Assembly (NCBI GenBank): GCA_022747635.1
Contig: JAKTNV010000024.1
Span: forward strand, 7,593,303 to 7,657,302
Length of the DNA: 64,000 bases
Direction of reading: 5' to 3'
DNA from: Hetaerina americana
Lineage: Eukaryota > Arthropoda > Insecta > Odonata > Calopterygidae
Made by a program: the position numbers and the translations under genes. This document shows positions 59,601 through 64,000 of this stretch, one piece after another. How positions within the stretch are numbered: the first letter of the stretch is position 1; the number at the start of each line of letters is the position of its first letter. The notes under the pieces are model-generated. The model saw only the letters and a program-made list of their open reading frames with translations. It was not told the DNA's origin and did not search any database.

Positions 59601-62600
59601 GAAACCTTCAACTTCTATTATAAAAGCAATATCCAAGGCCTTTTTTCCTTATTAAAGCACCACTAATGGGAATGTTTATATCACCCCTAGATTTTTTTGA
59701 CTTGTAGATCATTCTTGTGCAGTCGTGTATTATTCAAATACAAAACACCCGTGACAGTCCATACTCCACAAAAAAATTTACTCATCCTCTGTAAATAATG
59801 TCTTGGGGAGTAGCAAAAGACTCTAACAGAACCCTGACGGAGAGGATTAAGCCCAACCACCTAAGGATAATGAACCTCTCTACATGGTAGGTAGAGAGCT
59901 ACCTACCATGTAGAGAGGTTCATTATCCTTAGTGATTGTATGCATTGGTCCCTTATCTCTGAAGGCCAAGAAGTGGTCAGTGCAGACAGGCTGGTCAGAT
60001 TCCTAAAAGCTGAGGAAAATCCAAGTTTACTACAGCCATTTGTCCCCAAATAGAGGGAAAATCCTATCAAAGTAGTGGTCTTAGGTCAGGGTTATGGGTG
60101 ATCTTTGATTAGGGTTATCATATGCATTAAACATCCTGACATAATATTCGTTCTTGGGAAAAAATGGTCTTTGAAAAAGTGGCCACTCTAAAGGAGTGGT
60201 TATTATGAGAGATTTCACTGTAGTTTAAATGTATAAAGTACATGCTGCAAGTTAACTAAATCTATGTAGGGATTTTATATAATTTTGCCAAATATTTTAA
60301 TTTTTCTGGGAGAGTGGAAAAATTCTCCCGGTTAATGTGTTCATCATTAAATAAGGTGATGCATGCAGAAGGGTGTACTAATTAATGAATATTTTTAAAA
60401 TACAGAATGACTTCAGAGACTATCCTATGCTGTTGAGACAAGCAATATCAATTGCTAGAAGAATGCAGGATCCATTGATGGAATTCTCTCAGCTATGTAC
60501 ATCTGATGAAGAAATCCTGTGTCTGCGATATCATCCACTCCAGGTAAATATTAATGATGTCAATCCCATAAGCTAAAAGTGGGAATTGTTTCTCATTTGA
60601 GGAATCTCATTATCTTTCAAGATACATGACATATGACAAGAGCAATCCCGCCATGAGTCCAAAAAGTTTATTTTCTTTAGAGCTTTGCCCCCCATTGGTT
60701 ACAATGGCTTATTGCTATGAGGTTGGTTTGCCATTATCATATGACTTTAAGGTTTGGCAATGCACTACAATGTTTTTGCCAGCTGATAAAGAGCATGATA
60801 TTTGCATACAGTAGCAAAAACTCTACTACTACCTGAAGAGACTCTTGTAAAGGGTATCATGAGACTCACACTTTTCATTAGTTTTAATCTACAGTTTAAT
60901 GACTGGTTCCTTGAGCGTTTCGTGATTACATTCTATTCATTTTATTGTGCATTTAAAGTCAAAATGCCCTACCATGAAACCAGAGAAGATTCCTACCATA
61001 CAATAAAAGTGGAGGGGCCCACCCTTGTTGTGTTGTCGAGCTCTGCTAAACTTTATGCTCTCACTGTCTCTGTAGTAAGAAATGGCGGGTTCGCTTTTGT
61101 TTGTACAGATCACCATTTCTTTATTGAGAAGACCAAATCTACAAGGGTTGTTTGGCAGGTTCTCAGAATCACCACCAGATGTCAGCACTAGCACAATGAG
61201 TTTCCCTCATAAGTAATAGGTAATCTTTAATGAGTAAGCACATTACATGTCAGTCCTCTGACAAGAGATCTGTGGTTCAGATGCCATTCTGTTTTTGTTC
61301 TGTTGTAGTGATTTATGGAATTTATGGAGAGGAAAAAATTGAGATTCAAGCAGTGATTAAATACTTCTTAAAGAAATGTATGAAAGCAAAGGAATTCATG
61401 CAGACTTTCAGAACACACTACTCTTATTCAACTGTTGCCAAATGGACAAACAAGTTAAGTTTCCTGGAATTCATTGAAAAAGTGCATTGGATGGTCATGG
61501 AGGATGGTCGACTGAAAGTGCCAGAAATCGCTGAAGCTGGAGTGATGTCATCTGAACTGGCATGTCACATTTTAAAAGTGGAATTGGATATAAGAAACTT
61601 ATCTGCTAGATGGGTTCCACGATTCTTGACGCAGGATCACAAATGCATCAAAATGGAAATTTCCAGACAATTGGTGACCCAATTTAACACCAACCAACAA
61701 GATTTTCTGTGGCATATTGTGGCCACAGATGACAATTGGGTTGGCTACTATACCCTAGAGAAAATACAGCAGTCAAAGTAATGGAAACATGTTGATTCAC
61801 CACCATCAAAGAAAGCAAAGGCAATACAGTGGGCCAGAAAGAAGATGGCTTCAGTTTTCTGGAATGCAGAAGGGAATCTCCCGATAGATTATCTTTCATT
61901 TGGTCAAACAATTACTGGATAATACTACGCTAACCTTCTGGACCAACTACAACGAAAGATACAAGTGAAAAGGCCAGGTTTGGCAAGGAAGAAAGTCATC
62001 TTTCATCAAGACAATGCATGCCAACACACTAGAGTCATTGTCATGGCAAAAATACATGAACTAAGATATCACTTGTTACCGCACCCGCCTTATTTGCCTG
62101 ATTTGGCTCCATCAGGTTTCCATTTCTTTCCCAAGCTCAAACTTTTTCCTCAATGATTGGAGATTGCAGAAGTCAGTAAATTATGTATAAGTGTTGTAAA
62201 ATCTGATAAGTCATTGAAATTGCCAAAAATTCTAATTTTAGTGTTTAAAATCTATGAAAAAATGCTATTAGTGTGGTGATTCTGAATATGGTTGATTTTT
62301 TCTCTATAATAAGGCAGTGTTTATTCATGCATTGTTTGTCCATGTAAATAAAACTGTGGCTTTACCGTATCTGGTAATGTATATAATAATTAAATTGTTA
62401 ATTGGCATTGGCCACATGGAATCCTGAGTAGATTTCCTTTTCTGCAGGAACACATCCCCAAGGAAGAGTTGCTGGAAGCATTAAATCTCGAGTTTGTCAA
62501 CCGAACAAATGAGGTTGGAGTGGATATTAATATTGCCGTACAACTTCCTTACACTGCCAATTTAGTCCAGTTTGTGTGTGGTTTGGGTCCACGTAAAGGA

Positions 62601-62902
62601 CAAGCCTTACTCAAGGTAAGTTGAGAGCTGTTTGTAAAAGCCACTCTCTCATACAATGCGATGCTGGGAAATAGTTGTAGGTTGAGTATAGCATTCTTAT
62701 TTTAGTCATGTTCATATGCCAGGTCTTAGCGTATGATTGGGTTTTATCATAATACAGTCATTTTAATATTTCAGGCCCTGAAGCAGACCAATCAACGGTT
62801 GGAGAATAGAAGTCAGTTGATTACAGTCTGCCACATGGGACCTAAAGCTTTCATTAATTGTTCAGGATTCATTAAAATTGATACCAATTCCTTAGGAGAC
62901 AG
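26643..62902 (+). CDS. Spt6: Transcription elongation factor SPT6, 5' two thirds (20 exons)
   Basis: SPT6 binds elongating RNA polymerase II and histones H3-H4, preserving and rebuilding nucleosomes during transcription in the nucleus. Twenty exons with consensus splice sites join in frame to about 1,091 residues: an acidic N-terminus starting [12 protein letters not shown], the Spn1/IWS1-binding segment [11 protein letters not shown] (about 210-220), the helix-turn-helix core ([12 protein letters not shown]), the YqgF/RNase H-like domain (about 830-990) and the start of the HhH domain ([12 protein letters not shown], ending [12 protein letters not shown]). Family proteins are about 1,700-1,850 residues, so the DLD, S1 and tandem SH2 exons lie beyond 64,000. 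Introns are up to 10 kb and heavily invaded by transposons, while the exons show no damage, so the gene looks functional. Confidence 0.97.
26759..26846 (+). CDS. Spt6: SPT6 exon 2
   Basis: The acceptor is taattttcag and the donor is aagaag|gtgatt. Encodes [18 protein letters not shown] and then an acidic run ([10 protein letters not shown]). The exon leaves one base of a codon. It belongs to the acidic N-terminal tail involved in histone binding. Confidence 0.9.
27880..28320 (-). mobile_element. Possible 3' fragment of an RTE LINE
   Basis: It shows the same pyrimidine-rich plus-strand composition and short local matches to 21400-21610 (caagcctctaatctacctt against aaaagcctccaagctacg; gcaccgcactggtgctatg against ccgcaccgtacatagctacg). 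It is too decayed to translate. Confidence 0.35.
29425..29695 (-). repeat. SINE family A, copy 3
   Basis: The minus strand starts with a tRNA-like head: A-box-like gagtccagtgg and B-box-like ggttcaatatc, 34 bp apart from start to start plus decay. The shared body follows (agcttcaatcat, ttttcctgggtaacctgg) and it ends at caacctaaaggttagg near 29433. Confidence 0.8.
31149..31354 (+). CDS. Spt6: SPT6 exon 3
   Basis: The acceptor is tttattag and the donor is aga|gtgagt. Encodes [18 protein letters not shown], an acidic stretch and KKRKKG, then [20 protein letters not shown]. The last segment is one of the most conserved motifs of the SPT6 N-terminal region. The exon ends in phase 0. Confidence 0.96.
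31586..31702 (+). CDS. Spt6: SPT6 exon 4
   Basis: The acceptor is aattgttgcag and the donor is cat|gtaagt. Encodes [20 protein letters not shown] and then [14 protein letters not shown] basic patch follows directly on the LGVKVERR of exon 3. Phase 0 on both sides. Confidence 0.95.
32199..33506 (+). mobile_element. Mariner element with TIRs, inactive
   Basis: The inverted repeats tgaggtctatccaaaaagta (from 32199) and cgagatctgtccaaaaagta (reverse complement of 33487-33506) are flanked by TA at 32197-32198 and 33507-33508. Length is about 1.3 kb. The transposase starts at 32407 ([20 protein letters not shown]) and continues through [20 protein letters not shown], the first catalytic Asp (IIGDES), the second (HHDNAPAHT) and the third ([15 protein letters not shown], 33220-33270). 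Several stops and frameshifts break it. Confidence 0.9.
37581..38905 (+). mobile_element. Nearly intact mariner element
   Basis: Inverted repeats of about 29 bp with one mismatch (ctaccttgatcaaaaagttc on the left; right end 38877-38905) are bounded by TA on both sides (37579-37580 and 38906-38907). The 1,325-bp length is normal for a complete mariner. It lies in SPT6 intron 4 in the same orientation as the gene. Terminal repeats, TSD and coding region are all recognisable, which makes it the youngest-looking mariner in the window. Confidence 0.95.
37786..38852 (+). pseudogene. Mariner transposase, two single-base frameshifts
   Basis: It starts at [20 protein letters not shown]. Two helix-turn-helix DNA-binding regions follow (residues about 5-110; RSGRPSTSK linker; [20 protein letters not shown]). 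The first catalytic Asp is in [13 protein letters not shown] +1 insertion after NEWR (near 38318) and a second near 38533 shift the frame through all three phases. The second Asp follows in DNAPSHS and the third in [14 protein letters not shown], 34 residues apart (DD34D, the mariner signature). The C-terminus is [19 protein letters not shown]. Apart from these two shifts there is no stop over about 354 residues. Confidence 0.92.
39297..39311 (+). CDS. Candidate SPT6 microexon (15 nt)
   Basis: Between a pyrimidine-rich acceptor (ttttctcttgtctccattgtgattgtag) and a strong donor (gtatgt) lies GAGCGGGAAGATATG, encoding EREDM. Both flanking exons are phase 0, so inclusion adds five charged residues to the acidic N-terminal region without changing the frame. 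It is not needed for a continuous protein. This is inference only. Confidence 0.35.
42044..42207 (+). CDS. Spt6: SPT6 exon 5
   Basis: The acceptor is aacttcaaaaag (weak pyrimidine tract) and the donor is aatgc|gtaagt. Encodes [20 protein letters not shown], then [31 protein letters not shown] is a hallmark of SPT6. Begins in phase 0 and leaves two bases of an Ala codon. Confidence 0.94.
42325..42468 (+). CDS. Spt6: SPT6 exon 6 (Spn1/IWS1-binding segment)
   Basis: The acceptor is catttcatag and the donor is aaaag|gtacaa. Encodes [20 protein letters not shown] and then a Glu/Asp run. In yeast and animals the FG-x-DFDYDEF helix region binds Spn1/IWS1 and can also contact nucleosomes. Confidence 0.96.
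42665..42928 (-). repeat. SINE family A, copy 4 (best tRNA-like head)
   Basis: The minus strand gives an A-box-like tagtccagtgg and a B-box-like ggttctattcc in the right order near 42870-42925. The shared body follows, ending at caaccaaaggttgg-type sequence near 42675. It lies in SPT6 intron 6, antisense to the gene. Confidence 0.85.
43294..43402 (+). CDS. Spt6: SPT6 exon 7
   Basis: The acceptor is tctatttacag and the donor is gcg|gtaggt. Encodes [20 protein letters not shown] and then [16 protein letters not shown]. The [17 protein letters not shown] block is conserved. Ends in phase 0. Confidence 0.96.
43638..43778 (+). CDS. Spt6: SPT6 exon 8
   Basis: The acceptor is tttttatatag and the donor is cag|gtttgt. 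Encodes [20 protein letters not shown] and then [16 protein letters not shown]. It is the start of the structured core. Phase 0 on both sides. Confidence 0.96.
43779..45215. other. SPT6 intron 8
   Basis: 1.4 kb of AT-rich DNA. I see no exon, transposon or RNA gene in it. Confidence 0.6.
45216..45410 (+). CDS. Spt6: SPT6 exon 9 (helix-turn-helix core)
   Basis: The acceptor is ttttttatccag and the donor is aag|gtatgg. Encodes [39 protein letters not shown] and [19 protein letters not shown] is the best-conserved motif of SPT6 and bacterial Tex helix-turn-helix regions. Phase 0 on both sides. Confidence 0.98.
45885..46027 (+). CDS. Spt6: SPT6 exon 10
   Basis: The acceptor is ttttgttgtattag and the donor is aaag|gtttgt. 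Encodes [20 protein letters not shown] and ends DEDIER. It continues the helical core and leaves two bases of an Arg codon. Confidence 0.95.
46100..46425 (+). repeat. SINE family B copy, plus orientation
   Basis: The B-box region (gtgttccaatcctcgtggtg) and the following tatttttcagag match the right arm of the dimer at 3590-3640. The 3' part (caaatgacctcaattatg, then agctgctagccatcccc) matches 3806-3835. It is diverged. It lies in SPT6 intron 10. Confidence 0.65.
46615..46795 (-). repeat. SINE family B copy, minus orientation
   Basis: It begins ttttaggggacgtggccaac, matching the left arm of the dimer (tttttaggggaggcgaccga at 3230). It continues through ggccatttgtgccattgggg and gcggggttcatagttaaatg. 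It is truncated before the tRNA-like head. Together with the plus copy at 46100-46425 it forms a tail-to-tail pair about 190 bp apart. Confidence 0.65.
47438..47841 (+). CDS. Spt6: SPT6 exon 11 with low-complexity insert
   Basis: The acceptor is ttctttcccag and the donor is cttg|gtgagc. It begins [21 protein letters not shown] basic run ([18 protein letters not shown]) and then about 45 almost entirely Glu/Asp/Gly residues follow, before the frame returns to conserved SPT6 text ([17 protein letters not shown]). Human and fly SPT6 have a shorter charged loop here. The insert is encoded by a nearly pure purine tract (about 47560-47780). Confidence 0.95.
47842..48819. other. SPT6 intron 11
   Basis: About 1 kb of AT-rich DNA. 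I see nothing in it. Confidence 0.6.
48820..48949 (+). CDS. Spt6: SPT6 exon 12
   Basis: The acceptor is ttcttctgtcag and the donor is actcc|gtaagt. Encodes [31 protein letters not shown] and DVAREYITP. This Tex-like core segment is nearly identical to human and fly SPT6. Confidence 0.97.
49199..49378 (+). CDS. Spt6: SPT6 exon 13
   Basis: The acceptor is tatgttactag and the donor is tatag|gtgagt. Encodes [39 protein letters not shown] and [18 protein letters not shown]. The REPLVR and RPTKKG motifs are conserved. Confidence 0.97.
49640..50970 (+). mobile_element. Heavily decayed RTE-like LINE
   Basis: The plus strand gives [14 protein letters not shown] near 49680 (compare RTRKPWITDEM in the 23.1-kb copy), then [12 protein letters not shown] near 50000 and, near 50390-50600, fragments resembling the reverse-transcriptase stretch before RQGC ([19 protein letters not shown], then QQVVVVRW). 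Stops and frameshifts are frequent. It is in SPT6 intron 13, sense to the gene and opposite to the 21-24-kb copy. Confidence 0.55.
50975..51195 (-). repeat. SINE family A, copy 5
   Basis: The minus strand has an A-box-like gggtccagtgag and a degenerate B-box ggttgaagttc. The body contains the conserved agcttgggtttagctgag. It follows directly on the decayed LINE in intron 13. Confidence 0.65.
51880..51914. repeat. Perfect 16-bp hairpin
   Basis: The arm agactatttttgacag (51880-51895) and its exact reverse complement (51899-51914) are separated by a 3-nt loop. It lies in SPT6 intron 13, with no larger element visible around it. Confidence 0.9.
52310..52475 (+). CDS. Spt6: SPT6 exon 14
   Basis: The acceptor is atatttttcag and the donor is cgg|gtaatt. 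Encodes [20 protein letters not shown] and [13 protein letters not shown], ending VKQLYYR. Ends in phase 0. Confidence 0.96.
52476..53309. other. SPT6 intron 14
   Basis: About 830 bp of AT-rich DNA with no recognised content. Confidence 0.6.
53310..53486 (+). CDS. Spt6: SPT6 exon 15
   Basis: The acceptor is tttattcctag and the donor is aag|gtaact. Encodes [20 protein letters not shown] and later [20 protein letters not shown]. The conserved [10 protein letters not shown] motif ends the exon. Phase 0 on both sides. Confidence 0.97.
54017..54092. mobile_element. Tiny MITE, almost all terminal inverted repeat
   Basis: It starts cagggtgcggcaacataatt and ends with the near-perfect reverse complement (gaagttatgttactgcaccctg). 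About 25-bp arms surround roughly 25 bp of centre. TA flanks both sides (54015-54016 and 54093-54094), as expected for Tc1/mariner-type insertion. Total 76 bp. It lies in SPT6 intron 15. Confidence 0.8.
55003..55960 (+). mobile_element. Mariner relic, sibling of the 61.1-kb copy, internally deleted
   Basis: It is nearly collinear with 61142-62166 (shared tcaactgttgccaaatggac and gaaattgctgaagctggagt). About 290 bp between the linker (WVPRFLT) and YYANLLD is deleted, removing the first catalytic Asp. The third catalytic position reads [11 protein letters not shown], Gly instead of Asp. Unlike its sibling it retains the C-terminus ([12 protein letters not shown], then [15 protein letters not shown], 55750-55870). 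Confidence 0.85.
56001..56225 (+). CDS. Spt6: SPT6 exon 16 (start of YqgF domain)
   Basis: The acceptor is tattctgtag and the donor is aag|gttagt. Encodes [20 protein letters not shown], then [20 protein letters not shown] and [17 protein letters not shown]. The [11 protein letters not shown] strand opens the RNase H-like YqgF fold. Phase 0 on both sides. Confidence 0.97.
56400..56532 (+). repeat. SINE family C fragment
   Basis: Sequence from ccttgactgggattcca through aatgatttttaccctctgaa, attgttgcattg and ctgtggcatctcctgcagtt to ttcttgga matches the right arm of the family C dimer (58095-58205), without the tRNA-like head. It lies in SPT6 intron 16. Confidence 0.6.
56821..57033 (+). CDS. 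Spt6: SPT6 exon 17 (YqgF domain)
   Basis: The acceptor is ttaattttgcag and the donor is gag|gtaaga. Encodes [39 protein letters not shown] and [20 protein letters not shown]-x-V-GGESR and [11 protein letters not shown] are the conserved YqgF motifs. Phase 0 on both sides. Confidence 0.98.
57130..57507 (+). mobile_element. LINE reverse-transcriptase relic (CR1/jockey-like)
   Basis: An open stretch reads [20 protein letters not shown], then [20 protein letters not shown] and [13 protein letters not shown]. The order fits reverse-transcriptase blocks around K-x-(M/L)-E-H-I and DFSKAFD-x-V-x-H. The catalytic FDxSKAFD is altered to VHSKKIFDE, so it is dead. It lies in SPT6 intron 17. Confidence 0.55.
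57865..59452 (-). mobile_element. Mariner element, minus strand, with nested SINE dimer
   Basis: The left end caagggctgttcaaaagctt and the reverse complement of the right end (gaggcctgttcaaaaggttc) are diverged terminal repeats; TA is seen at the left flank (57863-57864). Minus-strand transposase blocks are [19 protein letters not shown] and VQVSQELF (58825-59010), then [20 protein letters not shown] and [10 protein letters not shown] (58460-58640), then a degenerate C-terminus near 58200-58300. The family C SINE dimer at 57941-58215 interrupts its 3' end. Confidence 0.85.
57941..58215. repeat. Head-to-head inverted SINE dimer (family C)
   Basis: The left arm (about 57951-58020) and right arm (about 58090-58160) are reverse complements: attacaatgcaac against the right-arm tgcattgtaat, and gaccaggatttgaacctgg against ggttcaaatcctggtc. 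The right arm has a tRNA-like stretch ending with B-box gggttcaaatcct (58090-58102). An imperfect direct repeat, cccttcaag (57942-57950) and cccttcgaag (58206-58215), brackets the pair. It is not a tRNA gene: there is no pairing acceptor stem. Confidence 0.7.
59455..60220 (-). mobile_element. pogo/Tigger-family relic
   Basis: The minus strand ends outward at 60220 with cagtgaaatctctcataata, followed by TA, a pogo-type terminus. Further in, 59455-59650 reads [31 protein letters not shown] and [14 protein letters not shown], the CENP-B-type helix-turn-helix region of Tigger transposases (ALxxKAL, SNGWLxRF, WKxxLPSLLxxY). The catalytic DDE part is missing. The relic stops where the mariner at 57865-59452 begins. 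Confidence 0.7.
59861..59932. repeat. Perfect 34-bp palindrome
   Basis: The arm 59861-59894 (ctaaggataatgaacctctc, then tacatggtaggtag) is exactly mirrored by 59899-59932, with a 4-nt agag loop. It lies within the Tigger relic in SPT6 intron 17. Confidence 0.95.
60406..60543 (+). CDS. Spt6: SPT6 exon 18 (end of YqgF domain)
   Basis: The acceptor is aaaatacag and the donor is cag|gtaaat. Encodes [31 protein letters not shown] and [16 protein letters not shown]-x-EFSQLC and [10 protein letters not shown] are conserved. Phase 0 on both sides. The intron before it (57034-60405) is the most transposon-rich of the gene. Confidence 0.97.
61142..62166 (+). mobile_element. Mariner relic, 3' truncated
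   Basis: It begins caagggttgtttggcaggtt after a TA (61140-61141). The transposase runs [65 protein letters not shown], the first catalytic block ATDDNWV, a stop after QQSK (61779), then SVFWNAEGN, the second Asp ([12 protein letters not shown]) and [15 protein letters not shown], where the third Asp is replaced by Gly. It stops near 62166 without a C-terminus or right terminal repeat. It is in SPT6 intron 18. Confidence 0.88.
62448..62615 (+). CDS. Spt6: SPT6 exon 19 (HhH domain)
   Basis: The acceptor is ttttctgcag and the donor is aag|gtaagt. Encodes [31 protein letters not shown] and [23 protein letters not shown] is the helix-hairpin-helix turn. Phase 0 on both sides. Confidence 0.98.
62775..62902 (+). 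CDS. Spt6: SPT6 exon 20 (HhH domain), last exon in the window
   Basis: The acceptor is taatatttcag and the donor is acag|gtaatt. Encodes [35 protein letters not shown] and NSLGD. It leaves two bases (AG) of what is Ser in relatives (SLGDS). No later SPT6 exon is visible before 64,000. Confidence 0.97.
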
Positions 62903-64000
62903 GTAATTGTATGATGTTAAATTTATTATTGCTTTTGTATGGCCAAATATGTGCATTTCATTATAAACAATCTGCTGATACTTATGCATACAGTGAAGCC
63001 GTAATAACCATGGCCTACCTTGTCTGGACTCCGACATAATCTTGACAAAACCTTTACAGCTTAATCCAAGCTTTTCGGGTGCCAGATCTCCTTGAGTAAG
63101 GCGCTGGCCCCATGTGTGAATTTCATATGCCTCTGGGTTTAGTAATAATAGATGACCTCCATACACACCTATAAAACTAACCGTAGTGCTAATTACTGTG
63201 GTTTTGGGTAATGCTAGAAAGGATCTGATATTTTAGTGGTACTTTTGTCAAAACTGAAACTTTCCAAAAAAAAGATAGTGCCTTTTCTTCAGAAGTTAAT
63301 AAAGGTAAATAAAAATAAGCTGGTAATTATCTCAATTTCAATTCATTAAGATTGGTAAAATGACTTCAATCATACCAATGTTATTATAGCTGTGCACACT
63401 TGACTATTGCTTAAGTTTGAAGTTAATTGAAAAATTTCTCATACTTTTATTTCCGAGTGCATTCCATAGAATGTTTAATTTAATTACGCATGAGTCAGCT
63501 TTCTATATCATTGAAACTGCCTTGCTGTTAAAAAAAGTCAGAATTTGTAGGAGATTAGGGCCAAACTAGAACTGTGACAAACTACATAAGGCTTCCTGTG
63601 AGGAAACCTTGGATGGAGATTTGTTGGAGTTAATGTAATCTAATTTTGGGTCTAGTACACAGTTTAAACTGTCAGCCTTCATAATTAACCTCCATTTCAC
63701 CATACAGTCCTGGATTAGTTTCTGTAACTAAAAACTTACTTCTATAGGCTCATTAAAATGAAACTCCTGCTTAACCCTTCTTTATGTGGTCATGTTTCTT
63801 TCAAAAGCTCAAAACACCTTTCAGTTTCCAGAAGTAACCTAATGCATGATATGTTTATAACTCTCTGTATTATTGTCCAATATATCAATGCAATAAGAAT
63901 TTACTGATGTTCATGGTCAGGTAAAGAACTTTTATATCCCCTGATATTGTTAAGCAAGTTGCTTCAAGTGATGTTATTTTATATCCATTTTATTGCTGTT
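62903..64000. other. SPT6 intron 20, window end
   Basis: AT-rich with no exon found. A possible decayed pogo-type terminus starts at 62993 (cagtgaagccgtaataacca, resembling the Tigger end at 60220), followed by cttgtctggactccgac and ttaatcc-type sequence up to about 63080. That assignment is weak. Confidence 0.45.

Noticed and set aside
1..64000. CRISPR arrays, operons, ribosome binding sites, phage or plasmid features
   Set aside because: None seen. Spliced genes, SINEs, LINEs and mariners show nuclear eukaryotic DNA.

Overview
Eukaryotic nuclear DNA, AT-rich and intron-rich, most likely from an arthropod and probably an insect with a large, transposon-loaded genome. Evidence: spliced exons with consensus GT/AG boundaries, an SPT6 protein whose start ([12 protein letters not shown]) and inner segments match insect SPT6, at least eight mariner-family remnants, RTE-like and other non-LTR retrotransposons, and tRNA-derived SINEs. 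The species cannot be named from the sequence.

Layout. 1-10,131: no host gene recognised; mariner relics (785-1180, 1530-2472), an inverted SINE dimer (3209-3871), a decayed RTE LINE (4085-5400) and SINE copies. 10,132-16,834 (+): the last three exons of an unrecognised gene encoding a coiled coil followed by a Gly/His/Arg-rich C-terminus; its introns hold a mariner relic, a LINE tail and a TA microsatellite. 16,835-20,930: its 3' UTR and AT-rich intergenic DNA. 21,160-24,515 (-): an almost complete RTE-type LINE, one 991-codon frame with only three stops. 24,900-25,860 (-): a second, more decayed LINE. 26,643 to beyond 64,000 (+): SPT6, the RNA polymerase II elongation factor and histone chaperone. 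Twenty exons are placed here, giving about 1,091 residues from the start codon into the HhH domain. The DLD, S1 and tandem SH2 domains lie beyond the window.

The SPT6 introns are a dense transposon trap. They contain five mariners (32,199-33,506; 37,581-38,905, nearly intact; 55,003-55,960; 57,865-59,452; 61,142-62,166), a pogo/Tigger relic, LINE relics, a small TA-flanked hairpin MITE and several SINEs. The most interesting structural signal is that two unrelated SINE families each form a head-to-head inverted dimer bracketed by one target-site duplication, as if each dimer was inserted as a single unit. Other points of interest are a possible 15-nt frame-preserving SPT6 microexon, a basic-then-acidic low-complexity expansion inside SPT6, a shared loss of the third catalytic aspartate in two sibling mariners, and a 34-bp perfect palindrome.
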